The notes beneath the pieces were generated by a model. That model ran no database searches. It saw only the letters and a list, made by a program, of their open reading frames with translations, and was not told the DNA's origin. From assembly GCA_946616385.1 (NCBI GenBank), contig CAMOIZ010000002.1, positions 1-32,929 of the forward strand: a stretch of DNA of 32,929 bases, given 5' to 3'. Source of the DNA: an uncultured Bacteroidales bacterium. Its GTDB lineage: Bacteria; Bacteroidota; Bacteroidia; Bacteroidales; UBA932. The position numbers were made by a program, and so were the translations under genes. Shown piece after piece: positions 18,369-28,382 of the stretch (its first letter is position 1; each line of letters starts with the position of its first letter).

Positions 18369-21308
18369 ATGCTCCGCCGCTTGTCGATCGCAGCCGCATT
18401 ACTGATTGCAGCAGTCACCCCCGCCAAAGCCCAGAAAGCCATTCTGGATGCTTTCAAGCCCGCCACCGATTCTATTACAGTGCTTGCAAAAGAGCACTTC
18501 GGGGTCAGGTCGTTCATCAAGCTCAACAAGGCCATGAAACGCGGAGACCTGCTGGACCTCTATTTTACCAAGGAACTGGGCGACTATCCCTGGCGCAACG
18601 CCGACCAGCAATGGTTCCGCACACAACTAAGGGAACAGTGGCCGGATGAGGTCAAAAGTTATAAACTGGGAGGCATTTGGTGTGAATCCGTGGCACTCGA
18701 AGACCTTCTGGACCCTGAAATAAGCTACAACGGAAACCCGCGCAACTATAAATTCCGGCCCGGGAAAGTGCCTCCCCGCACCGTTTTCATCGAAGAGATA
18801 GGAGCACAGAAATTCGACCAGGGCCTGAGCGGCAGGACCGTCGCCCTATGGCAGAGCCACGGACGCTTCTACGACAACGGAACCAGACTTTGGAGCTGGC
18901 AGAGATCCCCCAACTGGCGTACTACTGAGGACCTTTATACCCAAAGCTACGTACTCCCCTTCCTTATTCCCATGCTGGAAAGGGCCGGGGCCTACGTGCT
19001 CACTCCTCGCGAACGCGACACCAACCCGATCGAGGTCATCTGCGACAACAATCCCTACTTCCGAAGCCCGGGCCTGCCCGTGCGTACCCACGGAAGCTAT
19101 AAGGAGAAGGGCAATTGGAAAGATGCAGGAGAGGGATTCGCCGACAAGAAGCAGGTATATGTGAACGAAGACAACCCCTTCACGATGGGCACAGCGCGCC
19201 AGATTGCCGCAGTAGGCGGCAAGGGCAACGCCAGCATACGTTGGAGCCCCGAACTCGAAGAGAACGGGCGCTACTGCGTCTACATCTCATACAAGAGTCT
19301 GCCCAACAGCAGCACATGCGCCAGATACACCGTAGTGCACAGAGGAGGAACCAGCGTTTTTGCCGTCAACCAGAAAATAGGCGGAGGCACCTGGATTTAT
19401 CTGGGAGAATTCGATCTCGGCCCCGATTCCTACATCATGCTCGACAACGGGACTCCTGCCGGACGCAATCACAAGGGCGGCAGCGTGGTTACCGCCGATG
19501 CTGTCAAGATAGGCGGAGGCATAGGAAAGATAGCTCGCGGACGCGGCAAGGATACATCCACCTGGGAAATCTCCGACGTGCCGGCCTACCTGGAAGGAGC
19601 CATGTACTGGGAGCAGTGGGCAGGAATGCCCTACAAGCGCATCCATCAGTGGAACAACGACTACACCTGCGACTACGCCTCCCGCGGAGAGTGGGTGAAA
19701 ATGATGAAGGACGACAAGGATCTTCCCATCGACATGTCGCTTGCCTTCCATACCGATGCAGGCGTGACCCCTAACGACTCTATCGTGGGCACCCTCTCTA
19801 TCTATACACTCAAGGCGGATGGAAGCCGCAAGTTCACCAACGGCGACAACAGGGATGCCTGCCGTCTGCTTGCAGATTTTGTGCAGACACAGATTACAAA
19901 CGACCTCCGCGCCGACTACGATTCCCTTTGGACAAGGCGGCAGATTTGGAACAGGTCTTATTCGGAATCCCGCACTACCGATGTGCCCGGCATGCTACTG
20001 GAACTACTTGCGCATCAGAACTTTGCAGACATGAAGTTCGGTCTCGATCCCGGTTTCCGCTTCGACGTGTGCCGATCTGTTTACAAGGGGATGCTGAAGT
20101 TCCTCGGCACCTACTATGGATTGACCTACAAGGTAGCTCCCCTGCCTGTAAACTCATTCTCCGCAGTATTCGGCCCTGAAGGCAAGGCACTTCTCAGCTG
20201 GGAGCCGACTCACGACACGCATGAACCCACTGCCGATCCGGATTCCTACATAGTATATACGAGAGTTGATGACGGCGCCTTCGACAACGGCAGGCCGGTG
20301 AAGGGCACTTCCGTGGAGATGCCTGTCGAAAAAGGGCATATCTACTCCTACAAGGTAGAGGCCTGCAATCGAGGCGGAAGGAGCTTTCCTTCGGAGATCC
20401 TGAGTTTGGGCATTGCTTCAGATGAGGCCAAGAAGGTTTTGGTTATCAACAATTTCGACAGAGTAAGCGCACCCTCGTGGTTTGATTCGGAGAAGTACGC
20501 CGGATTCGATGCCGCACGCGATGGAGGAGTTCCCTACATCAAGGACATCTCCTACGCCGGAGAAACATACGAATATCGCAGGGACGTGAAATATGTGAAC
20601 AACACGGCACCCGGCTTCGGAGCCACCGATACCGACATGGCCGGTTTCCAGCCTGCAGGAAATACCTTCGACTACCCTGCCGTGCACGGACGTGCTTTGC
20701 TCGATCTAGGATTCAGCTTCTGCTCCACGAGCCGCAGCGCCTTCGAGAAGGCTGCTCCCGAGCAGTATTTCGCACTCGACATCATCTGTGGCAAGCAGGT
20801 AAGCACCTTGATCGGAAATGCTCGGAAAGGCCCAAGATTCCAGGTTTTCCCGGAAGCCTTCCGCAAGGCTGTAAGCGCCTCGGCATCGGCAGGATGCAAT
20901 ATCCTTATCTCCGGAGCGTACATTGCCACCGACGCATGGGATGAACTCTATCCCATAGGAGATACGGAATATCAGGAAGAAGCGCAGTTTTTCATACGCA
21001 ACAAACTGGGTTACAGATGGGAAACTTCAAGAGGATCCGTCAATGGAAAGTTTACGTTTGACGGCAGTAATTACAGTTTCGCCCACGAGCTCAACGAGGA
21101 CAGTTATTGCGTGGAAATGGCAGGAGCCATCAGGCCTGCCGGCAGCGACGGCCGCACCATTGCCCGCTACACCAACCGCACAGGAGCTGCCGTTCATACT
21201 TCCTTCGACAGCTATGCCGTAGTTGCATGGAGCTATCCTTTGGAGTTGACCGAATCGCAAGAATCACTTAAGATAATTATCGATAAATCATTGAAATACT
21301 TTAAATAA
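18369..21308 (+). CDS. Secreted N-acetylmuramoyl-L-alanine amidase-like protein with inserted golvesin/xanthan-lyase-type domain and FN3-like C-terminal region
   Basis: Signal peptide; SHGR (His 18858-18860), TTEDLYTQ (Glu 18927-18929), SLAFHTDAG (His 19749-19751), [17 protein letters not shown] (Glu 20001-20003) match the Amidase_3 ligand/catalytic pattern. A segment resembling golvesin/xanthan lyase domains ([31 protein letters not shown]) lies between the halves. Confidence 0.75.
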   Translation: MLRRLSIAAALLIAAVTPAKAQKAILDAFKPATDSITVLAKEHFGVRSFIKLNKAMKRGDLLDLYFTKELGDYPWRNADQQWFRTQLREQWPDEVKSYKLGGIWCESVALEDLLDPEISYNGNPRNYKFRPGKVPPRTVFIEEIGAQKFDQGLSGRTVALWQSHGRFYDNGTRLWSWQRSPNWRTTEDLYTQSYVLPFLIPMLERAGAYVLTPRERDTNPIEVICDNNPYFRSPGLPVRTHGSYKEKGNWKDAGEGFADKKQVYVNEDNPFTMGTARQIAAVGGKGNASIRWSPELEENGRYCVYISYKSLPNSSTCARYTVVHRGGTSVFAVNQKIGGGTWIYLGEFDLGPDSYIMLDNGTPAGRNHKGGSVVTADAVKIGGGIGKIARGRGKDTSTWEISDVPAYLEGAMYWEQWAGMPYKRIHQWNNDYTCDYASRGEWVKMMKDDKDLPIDMSLAFHTDAGVTPNDSIVGTLSIYTLKADGSRKFTNGDNRDACRLLADFVQTQITNDLRADYDSLWTRRQIWNRSYSESRTTDVPGMLLELLAHQNFADMKFGLDPGFRFDVCRSVYKGMLKFLGTYYGLTYKVAPLPVNSFSAVFGPEGKALLSWEPTHDTHEPTADPDSYIVYTRVDDGAFDNGRPVKGTSVEMPVEKGHIYSYKVEACNRGGRSFPSEILSLGIASDEAKKVLVINNFDRVSAPSWFDSEKYAGFDAARDGGVPYIKDISYAGETYEYRRDVKYVNNTAPGFGATDTDMAGFQPAGNTFDYPAVHGRALLDLGFSFCSTSRSAFEKAAPEQYFALDIICGKQVSTLIGNARKGPRFQVFPEAFRKAVSASASAGCNILISGAYIATDAWDELYPIGDTEYQEEAQFFIRNKLGYRWETSRGSVNGKFTFDGSNYSFAHELNEDSYCVEMAGAIRPAGSDGRTIARYTNRTGAAVHTSFDSYAVVAWSYPLELTESQESLKIIIDKSLKYFK

Positions 21309-21312
21309 CACT

Positions 21313-22719
21313 ATGGAACAAACAAAATTCAGAATTGAATCCGACCTGATCGGAGAACTCGAAGTCCCCGCAGAAGCCTACTATGGCGTACAGACCCAGA
21401 GGGCTATCAACAACTACAAGATCTCCAATACCCACATGAGCGATTACCCTGAGTACATCATTGCGATGGCTTATGTGAAATGGGCGGCAGCGTCAGCCAA
21501 TGCCGAACTCGGCGCTCTCGATCCCAAGATTGCCGATGCCATCTGCAAGGCCTGCAAGGAGATCGTCGAAGGCAAATTCCACGATCAGTTCCCTGTCGAC
21601 ATGATGCAGGGCGGTGCCGGAACATCCGTGAACATGAACGCCAATGAGGTTATTGCAAACAGGGCTCTTGAAATCATGGGGCACAAGAAGGGCGAATATC
21701 AGTTCTGCTCTCCCAACGACCACGTGAACTGTGCGCAGTCCACCAACGACGCCTACCCTACCGCCTTCCGTTACACCTTCGTGCGCATGAACAAGCATCT
21801 GGAAAAGGCTTTGAGCGACCTGATCGCTTCCTTCCGCGCAAAGGGAGAAGAATTCAAGGATATCCTCAAGATGGGGCGCACTCAGCTTCAGGATGCAGTT
21901 CCCATGACCTCCGGACAGGAGTTCAACGCATTTGCGAACAACCTTGAAGAAGAACTTGCGAATCTTGAGCGCAATGCCGTGCTGCTCAAAGAGATAAATA
22001 TGGGAGGAACCGCTATCGGCACAGGCTTGAACGCCGTACCTGGCTTTGCAGAACTCTGCACCAAGCGCATGAGCGAACTTTGCGGCGACGAACTCATTTC
22101 CGCACCCGACCTCGTAGAAGCCACCCCCGATACCGGTGCTTATGTCAGCTATTCAGCTGCACTCAAGAGGCTTGCAATCAAACTGAGCAAAACCTGCAAT
22201 GACCTCCGCCTGATGGCATCCGGCCCTCGCTGCGGTCTTCACGAGATCAATCTTCCCGCAATGGCTCCCGGTTCTTCGATCATGCCCGGCAAGGTGAACC
22301 CTGTCATCCCCGAGGTCACCAACCAGGTGTGTTTCAAGGTAATAGGTAACGATACCACGGTAGCGTTCGCCGCCGAGGCCGGCCAGCTTCAGCTCAACGT
22401 GATGGAGCCCGTTATCGCGGAATCTATCCTGGAAAGCATCACCTGGCTCACAAATGCCATGAATACGCTGCGCGAGAAGTGCATCAACGGAATTACCGTA
22501 AACAAGGAGCACTGCTATGAGATGGTAAAGAATTCAATCGGCATTGTAACCGCACTCAATCCCTATATTGGATACAAGAACAGCACTAAAGTGGCCAAAG
22601 AAGCCCTTGAAACTGGTGGAAGCGTGTACGACATCGTACTCGAGAAGGGACTCATGAGCAAGGAAGATCTCGATAAAGCCCTGGATCCCGTAGCCATGCT
22701 GCACGCTCATAAGCTTTAA
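21313..22719 (+). CDS. aspA: Aspartate ammonia-lyase
   Basis: Fumarase/aspartase superfamily: [26 protein letters not shown], signature [20 protein letters not shown]. Confidence 0.93.
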   Translation: MEQTKFRIESDLIGELEVPAEAYYGVQTQRAINNYKISNTHMSDYPEYIIAMAYVKWAAASANAELGALDPKIADAICKACKEIVEGKFHDQFPVDMMQGGAGTSVNMNANEVIANRALEIMGHKKGEYQFCSPNDHVNCAQSTNDAYPTAFRYTFVRMNKHLEKALSDLIASFRAKGEEFKDILKMGRTQLQDAVPMTSGQEFNAFANNLEEELANLERNAVLLKEINMGGTAIGTGLNAVPGFAELCTKRMSELCGDELISAPDLVEATPDTGAYVSYSAALKRLAIKLSKTCNDLRLMASGPRCGLHEINLPAMAPGSSIMPGKVNPVIPEVTNQVCFKVIGNDTTVAFAAEAGQLQLNVMEPVIAESILESITWLTNAMNTLREKCINGITVNKEHCYEMVKNSIGIVTALNPYIGYKNSTKVAKEALETGGSVYDIVLEKGLMSKEDLDKALDPVAMLHAHKL

Positions 22720-22740
22720 TACGACAAATGACATTGCATG

Positions 22741-22772
22741 ATAGCCAGCTTCAATGCTGGCTATTTCTTTTT
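22741..22772 (+). terminator. Intrinsic terminator after aspA
   Basis: ATAGCCAGC-TTCAAT-GCTGGCTAT (9-bp perfect stem) followed by TTCTTTTT. Confidence 0.85.
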
Positions 22773-23693
22773 ACTGCGCTGATACTCGTCCTGGGCGTCC
22801 TTGATGTTCTGAGGGATCGGCCTGCCCGTAATTTTCTCGATTGAAGCGAAACTTCCAAGGTCGTCCCACGGCCAGTCGGCAGGAATGCACCAGACATCGC
22901 GTGATTTTTCCATGACGGCATAGTCGATGGAGATCTTATCGCATGTAGGGAAAAGCCGGGCAAGTTCACTCTCTTCAGCCGAGGTGTAGAAGGAAGGAGA
23001 AAGCTCATCGAAAACCGCTGCGATCTGCGGAGCATGCGTGCGGATTTCTTTTTCTACGGTATCGGTATTCCAGACAAAAATTCCGGCATTCCAGAAATAA
23101 TTTCCGGCCTCCAGATAACGTTTTGCCGTCTCGATGTCAGGTTTCTCCCTAAACGAAGCAACTTTAATTATATCCTGCTGATTTTCAGCGGATTTCATTT
23201 TGTCAATTGACGAAATTTCAATATAACCATAGCCAGTGTTAGGGTTGTCCGGGCGTATTCCCACACACACAATAGCCGATTTTTCCGAGGACGTAAAATC
23301 GAGTGCCTTTTTCATCGTAACTGCATGTAAATCAATAGATGAAACAAATGCGTCAGACGGGCTAACAATTATGTTACATCGGCCAAATCGGGCTTTTATC
23401 TTCCAAATTGCATAAGAAATACATGGAGCCGTGTTGCGAGGGACCGGTTCAGCAAGGATCTGATCGTCCGGAATGGTCGGAAGCTGCTCTTTTACCCAGT
23501 GGACATAGTCTTTGGTAGTGACCACCCAGATATGGGCGTCCGGATCCACTGCAAGGAAGCGCTCATAGGTCATCTGGATCAGAGTCTTGCCAGTACCAAG
23601 CAGGTCGAGGAACTGTTTTGGTTTATCGGCGGTGCTGAGCGGATACAGACGCGTCCCCTGCCCCCCTGCCATTATTACTATATGATTTGTCAT
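22761..23693 (-). CDS. manC: Mannose-1-phosphate guanylyltransferase
   Basis: MTNHIVIMAGGQGTRLYPLSTADKPKQFLDLLGTGKTLIQMTYERF nucleotidyltransferase signature; NYFWNAGIFVW; IDYAVMEKS. ATG at 23699 is an alternative start. Confidence 0.9.
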   Translation of the reverse strand: MTNHIVIMAGGQGTRLYPLSTADKPKQFLDLLGTGKTLIQMTYERFLAVDPDAHIWVVTTKDYVHWVKEQLPTIPDDQILAEPVPRNTAPCISYAIWKIKARFGRCNIIVSPSDAFVSSIDLHAVTMKKALDFTSSEKSAIVCVGIRPDNPNTGYGYIEISSIDKMKSAENQQDIIKVASFREKPDIETAKRYLEAGNYFWNAGIFVWNTDTVEKEIRTHAPQIAAVFDELSPSFYTSAEESELARLFPTCDKISIDYAVMEKSRDVWCIPADWPWDDLGSFASIEKITGRPIPQNIKDAQDEYQRSKKK

Positions 23694-23761
23694 AAGCATG
23701 TATTTGATTACAAAGATCGTATTTTTTTTAGTATATGCGAGAGCAAAAAAGTGAAAAATAA

Positions 23762-23793
23762 TTTGGATTATTGAAAGCAAAGTTATACCTTTG
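23762..23793 (+). promoter_or_regulatory. Promoter of the tRNA-Lys pair
   Basis: TTTG (23762-23765), 20-nt spacer, TACCTTTG (23786-23793), tRNA start 23809. Confidence 0.75.
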
Positions 23794-23808
23794 CAATCCC
23801 AATTCGGA

Positions 23809-23881
23809 GACTCGTTAGCTCAGTTGGTAGAGCACAACACTTTTAATGTTGGGGTCTCGGGTTCGAGCCCCGAACGGGTCA
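23809..23881 (+). tRNA. tRNA-Lys (anticodon TTT)
   Basis: Acceptor GACTCGT/ACGGGTC, D-arm GCTCAGTTGGTAGAGC, anticodon stem CAACA/TGTTG with loop CTTTTAA, T-arm CGGGTTCGAGCCCCG, discriminator A. Confidence 0.96.
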
Positions 23882-23897
23882 CAATCTTTGAAAGCAT

Positions 23898-23970
23898 GCA
23901 CCCTTAGCTCAGCTGGTAGAGCAACTGACTCTTAATCAGTGGGTCCAGGGTTCGAATCCCTGAGGGTGTA
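23898..23970 (+). tRNA. tRNA-Lys (anticodon CTT)
   Basis: Acceptor GCACCCT/AGGGTGT (G1-U72 wobble), D-arm GCTCAGCTGGTAGAGC, anticodon stem ACTGA/TCAGT with loop CTCTTAA, T-arm AGGGTTCGAATCCCT. Confidence 0.95.
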
Positions 23971-23975
23971 CAAAG

Positions 23976-24005
23976 AAAAAGGCTTGCAAGACTGCAAGCC
24001 TTTTT
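23976..24005. terminator. Bidirectional intrinsic terminator between tRNA-Lys pair and nadE
   Basis: AAAAAGGCTTGCA-AGAC-TGCAAGCCTTTTT: perfect stem with A-tract on one side and T-tract on the other; nadE stop is at 24022. Confidence 0.88.
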
Positions 24006-24021
24006 CCGTTTATGGCTGATC

Positions 24022-25947
24022 TCAGTCTGTCCAAAGACTGGAATAAGCATCGGAAGGCATGCGCCAGTCCCCTCTCGGTGACAATGATACGCTTCCCACT
24101 TTAGGCCCGTCCGGCATGCAATTCCGTTTGAATTGCTGGCTGAAGAAGCGCCGGCAGAAGGTCTTGAACCATTTTAAGATGGTAGCCTCATCGTAACGGC
24201 CTGCAAATGCCTTGCAGGCAAGGAACATTACCTTTTCGGGGGTAAAGCCCCAGCGCATGACATTGTAGAGGAAGAAATCATGCAATTCATAAGGACCGAC
24301 CACATCTTCCGTAACCTGAAGAATGGTTCCGTCGGCCGCTGCAGGCAGAAGTTCAGGGGAAATAGGAGTGTCCACAATGTCGCTGAGCACGTCCTGTGCA
24401 CCGTCAAAATGCTCCGAGGCGGCAAAAGCGACCAGAGTTCGTACCAAGGTCTTGGGAATGGAGCCATTCACGCCATACATGGACATGTGGTCGCCATTGT
24501 AAGTACACCAGCCAAGAGCAAGTTCCGAAAGGTCTCCTGTGCCGACGACGATTCCTCCTTCCTGTCCGGCCACATCCATCAGGATCTGCGTACGCTCACG
24601 TGCCTGGGCGTTCTCGTATGTGGTGTCGTGAACATTGAGAGGATGGCTGATATCGTCGAGATGCCTGGTTACCGAGGGCACAATGGAGATTTCCCTGGAA
24701 CTGATGCCCAATTTCTCCATAAGTATCCCGGCGTTGCCCTTGGTTCGGCTGGTGGTGCCGAATCCGGGCATGGTAATACCGATTACGCCTTTACGGTCCA
24801 GTCCAAGTTTGTCGAACGCGAGAACCGTCACCAGAAGGGCCAGCGTTGAGTCCAGACCACCTGAGATACCGATCACGGCCTTCTTGCAACCAATATGCTC
24901 GAGTCTGGTGCATAGCGAGAGCACCTGGATCGAAAGTATCTCCCTGCACCGCTGTGCGAGTGTATCTGCAGACGGCACAAATGGATGCGCTTCTACCGAC
25001 CTAAGCAATTTCGCATTGAAATCAGTCGGGAAGGCAGCACCTCCGTTTACGCAAGCGTATGACTCCGCCCTTCTGGATGCAGCATCGCGGAAATTAGGAG
25101 ACTTCGCCCTGGATGAATTCAGTTTTTCAACATCGACATCGGCATAGATGGCGCTGGATTCCCTAAGGAAACGTTCGTTCTCTGCCAGCAGCACACCATT
25201 CTCATAAATCACGCTTGATCCGGCCCAGACCAGATCCGAAGTAGATTCACCATATCCGCAACTGCTATACACATACGCAGCGTTAAGCCTTGCTGATGTG
25301 GAAGATACGAGCATCTTCCTATAGTCGTGCTTGAGGATGGCTTCGTTCGAAGCGGAAAGGTTGATTATAATATTCGCCCCGGCCAGTGCAGCATAGGTGC
25401 AAGGAGGCACAGGAACCCAAAGATCCTGACATACCTCGACTCCTACAACGGCCTTTCCAACACTGAATAACTGCTTGGTACTCAAGCGCACGGTCTGCCC
25501 TGCATAAACCAGTTCTTTATCTACATTGACACCGCTTTCGAACCAGCGCATCTCATAGAACTCGGCCGAATTGGGCAGATATGTCTTGGGGACGAGGCCG
25601 AGTATCTTCCCTCCCTTGATGAGTACCGCGCAGTTGTAAAGCCGTCCGGCGCATAAAACAGGAGCACCCACTGCTATCAGGGTTCCGCTGTGAATGCCTG
25701 CTGCGGCGATTTCTTCCACGGCCCTCTCCGCCCCGTCAAGAAGCGTTTTCTGACCGAAAAGATCTCCGCAGCTGTAACCGGTGACACAAAGCTCGGGGAA
25801 ACCCGCCACCGAACACTCTGCAGCGGCAGCTTCGCCCGCCAGCCTTATAATTTCGGCCGTATTGCGGACCGTGTCCGCCAAATATACTCTCGGCATGATC
25901 GCTGCAACGCGAACAAAGCCGAAATCCTTATTATCAAGTACTTTCAT
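24022..25947 (-). CDS. nadE: Glutamine-dependent NAD+ synthetase
   Basis: N-terminal nitrilase-like domain (GVEVCQDLWVP) and C-terminal synthetase with GISGGLDSTLALLV P-loop and GTGDLSELALGWCTYNGDHMSMYGVNGSIPKTLV. Confidence 0.95.
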   Translation of the reverse strand: MKVLDNKDFGFVRVAAIMPRVYLADTVRNTAEIIRLAGEAAAAECSVAGFPELCVTGYSCGDLFGQKTLLDGAERAVEEIAAAGIHSGTLIAVGAPVLCAGRLYNCAVLIKGGKILGLVPKTYLPNSAEFYEMRWFESGVNVDKELVYAGQTVRLSTKQLFSVGKAVVGVEVCQDLWVPVPPCTYAALAGANIIINLSASNEAILKHDYRKMLVSSTSARLNAAYVYSSCGYGESTSDLVWAGSSVIYENGVLLAENERFLRESSAIYADVDVEKLNSSRAKSPNFRDAASRRAESYACVNGGAAFPTDFNAKLLRSVEAHPFVPSADTLAQRCREILSIQVLSLCTRLEHIGCKKAVIGISGGLDSTLALLVTVLAFDKLGLDRKGVIGITMPGFGTTSRTKGNAGILMEKLGISSREISIVPSVTRHLDDISHPLNVHDTTYENAQARERTQILMDVAGQEGGIVVGTGDLSELALGWCTYNGDHMSMYGVNGSIPKTLVRTLVAFAASEHFDGAQDVLSDIVDTPISPELLPAAADGTILQVTEDVVGPYELHDFFLYNVMRWGFTPEKVMFLACKAFAGRYDEATILKWFKTFCRRFFSQQFKRNCMPDGPKVGSVSLSPRGDWRMPSDAYSSLWTD

Positions 25948-25967
25948 AAACTAGTTCTTAATTCTCA

Positions 25968-25985
25968 CAAATTTAATTATTTTTG
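25968..25985. promoter_or_regulatory. Back-to-back divergent -7 elements for nadE (-) and fabZ (+)
   Basis: Minus TAAATTTG (25975-25968) and plus TATTTTTG (25978-25985), 2 bp apart. Confidence 0.55.
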
Positions 25986-26010
25986 TACACTTAAACGAAA
26001 AACCTGACCG

Positions 26011-26451
26011 ATGAACAGAGAAGAAATTCAAAAAATCATTCCCCACAGAGCTCCAATGCTCCTCGTGGACGAAACCAACCTTTTCGAAGACGGACACGTA
26101 GAATCCAAATTCACCATTCCTCAAGACGCATGGTTCGTGCAGGGGCACTTCCCGGGATATCCCGTCGTGCCAGGAGTCATCATGTGCGAAATCATGGCGC
26201 AGGGCAGCGTACTGCTGATACCCAGAGAGTATCTTGAGGTCAATACTGCCATGTATGCCGGCCTGGACGGCATTAAATTCAAGAATTCCGCATTTCCCGG
26301 CGATACCGTGGAAGTAACTTCCAAACTCGTGGATCTCCGTCCTCCGCTCGTGGTAGTGGATTCCATGGCCAAGGTCAATGGGAAACTCTGCACCAAAGGA
26401 ACTCTCAAGTTCTTTCTTGTGCCAAAGGAAAACCTAAAGGGAATTGAATAG
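26011..26451 (+). CDS. fabZ: 3-hydroxyacyl-ACP dehydratase, FabZ-like
   Basis: IPHRAPMLLVDE, GHFPGYPVVPGVIMCEIMAQ (catalytic His/Glu motif), KFKNSAFPGDTVEV. Confidence 0.9.
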   Translation: MNREEIQKIIPHRAPMLLVDETNLFEDGHVESKFTIPQDAWFVQGHFPGYPVVPGVIMCEIMAQGSVLLIPREYLEVNTAMYAGLDGIKFKNSAFPGDTVEVTSKLVDLRPPLVVVDSMAKVNGKLCTKGTLKFFLVPKENLKGIE

Positions 26452-27186
26452 ATGGACGCCCCTATCGTAGAACAGAACCTTGTCATCAACAGTTACGAAT
26501 CCGACCTTAACGCAAACATCAAGGCCGTCAGCCTGCAGAATCTGCTGCAAGAAGTTGCATACAGGGGTTCGGAGTTCTGCCATTGCGGACCTTCGGAAAT
26601 GAACCGCCGAGGCATCTTCTGGGCGCTGAACCGCATTCATTTCCATATATACGATTATCCGAGATGGGAAGATCATGTCGTGCTTCAGACATGGTCCCGC
26701 GGACAGGTCGGGCCCTTGTGGCACAGGAATTTCAGGATGCTCCGACCGGACCGGAAAGGAGAACCTATGGTGCTGGGCACATCTGCATGGACAGTCGTAG
26801 ACCTGAATGAACGGAGTATTTTCCGCGGAGACCTTGGGTTCGACAGCGCATTCCACCATTCCGAGGACACACTCCCCTTCTGCTCGAAAATAATCGTGCC
26901 GAAAGGCCTGGAAGCCATCCCCTCCGGCTCGCACCAGGTCCAATGGTCAGATCTGGACACCAACGGGCATGCGAACAACTGCGCCTACACCCAGTGGGTA
27001 CTGGACCTGCTTCCCTTCGATTACATGAAAACGCATCGTGTGAGAGACGTTCAGGTCAATTACCACCACGAGGTGCATTATGGCGAGAACGTGGATTTCT
27101 TTATAAGCCGCACAGACAACACGTGGTACATCACCGGCAAGGCCGGCGATCTTCTGTGTTTCGTCGAGAAGCTGGAATTCGATTAA
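26452..27186 (+). CDS. Acyl-ACP thioesterase (FatA/FatB-like)
   Basis: Starts immediately after the fabZ-like stop (TAG-ATG). RRGIFWALNRIHFHIYDYPRWEDHVVLQTW and DLDTNGHANNCAYTQWVLD hot-dog thioesterase motifs. Confidence 0.87.
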   Translation: MDAPIVEQNLVINSYESDLNANIKAVSLQNLLQEVAYRGSEFCHCGPSEMNRRGIFWALNRIHFHIYDYPRWEDHVVLQTWSRGQVGPLWHRNFRMLRPDRKGEPMVLGTSAWTVVDLNERSIFRGDLGFDSAFHHSEDTLPFCSKIIVPKGLEAIPSGSHQVQWSDLDTNGHANNCAYTQWVLDLLPFDYMKTHRVRDVQVNYHHEVHYGENVDFFISRTDNTWYITGKAGDLLCFVEKLEFD

Positions 27187-28382
27187 TACTCGAGCGCTTC
27201 AGCCAAGATTTCAACAGGATTGAGCACGGTTTTTCCCGTGCTCATTTCTATTTGCCACTTGCAGGTTTCGCAGTCCGTGGCCACCACATCGGCTCCGGAG
27301 GACTCGATGTCGGAGAAAAGCTTGCCGCCTATTTCCTGAGACCACTCATAGTTCTCTTTCTTGAAACCGAAAGTGCCAGCGATTCCACAGCAGTTCTGAT
27401 CGAGAACGGTCAGTTCCAAGCCGGGTATCATTTGAAGCATTGCGATGGAATAAACCTGCCAACCCATTTTCTGCATGTGGCAGGCCGTATGATAAACCAC
27501 CTTCATTCTGAAGTCTTTACGGAACTTCAGCTTCACTTCTCCTTCAGATATCTTTTCGTAGAGCCATTTTGTCGCCAGCATGAGTGAATCACGGACATCC
27601 TCATTCCTCAGTCCGAGCACGTCGGCATATTCGTCGCGCATGGTAAAAGTGCAAGTTGACGAGGTGGTCAGCACTTGTTCCCCGGCAGCGACTGCCTTTC
27701 GCATCGAAGCGAGATTCACTTCACCCTGACTGCGGGCCTTGTCGGCAAAACCGTTGCTCATGAGTGCCACGCCGCAACATTTTTCCTTCTCGAGCTTATG
27801 CACGCCGTAGCCCGCCGCATTCATCAGTTTCACAAAGGCCTTGCCGAGTTCAGGATAATTGTAATTGACGTAGCAGCCATGGAAATAAGACACATACTTG
27901 TCGAAGCCGCTTTGGTCTTGTTTACGGAACCAGGAGCTGAATTTCCTTGAACTGTAGGCAGGGAAAGTGCGGTTTTTGTGAACACCGAGCACCCCGTGCA
28001 TTACGGCCTTCACCGGTTTCATTTTAAGAACCCCGTTCACTACCGGCGCAATAGGAGAAGCCACGCTTCCCACGAGGTCGGTGGAGGCAAGTGCCCAGTC
28101 GCGCAGGCCGTTGCGACCGCGAATATGGGCCTGGGAGCCATATTTGATGCGTGCAGACTGTATCATGTCGCCGATGTGAACATCCGAAGGACACGCAACC
28201 TCGCATCGCTTGCAATTCAGGCAGTATTTCAGGGCATAGTCGAAGAATGCCGGATCCTTAAGACGGTAGCGTTCCCCGTCCGGGCCGGCCTTCTTGGGGC
28301 CGGGATACGCAGGATTCACCTCCATCATGGGGCACACCAACGTGCAAAGGTTGCACTTCAGGCATTGTTCAAGATTATTCAT
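27183..28382 (-). CDS. glpC: Anaerobic glycerol-3-phosphate dehydrogenase subunit C
   Basis: Two ferredoxin-type clusters CLKCNLCTLVCP and CLNCKRCEVACP; two CCG domains (EKCCGVAL, QNCCGIAGTFG). Confidence 0.93.
   Translation of the reverse strand: MNNLEQCLKCNLCTLVCPMMEVNPAYPGPKKAGPDGERYRLKDPAFFDYALKYCLNCKRCEVACPSDVHIGDMIQSARIKYGSQAHIRGRNGLRDWALASTDLVGSVASPIAPVVNGVLKMKPVKAVMHGVLGVHKNRTFPAYSSRKFSSWFRKQDQSGFDKYVSYFHGCYVNYNYPELGKAFVKLMNAAGYGVHKLEKEKCCGVALMSNGFADKARSQGEVNLASMRKAVAAGEQVLTTSSTCTFTMRDEYADVLGLRNEDVRDSLMLATKWLYEKISEGEVKLKFRKDFRMKVVYHTACHMQKMGWQVYSIAMLQMIPGLELTVLDQNCCGIAGTFGFKKENYEWSQEIGGKLFSDIESSGADVVATDCETCKWQIEMSTGKTVLNPVEILAEALEY

Noticed and set aside
24004-24020. Possible tRNA-linked integration site downstream of tRNA-Lys
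   Set aside because: No integrase and no tRNA 3'-end repeat seen; nadE follows directly after the terminator.
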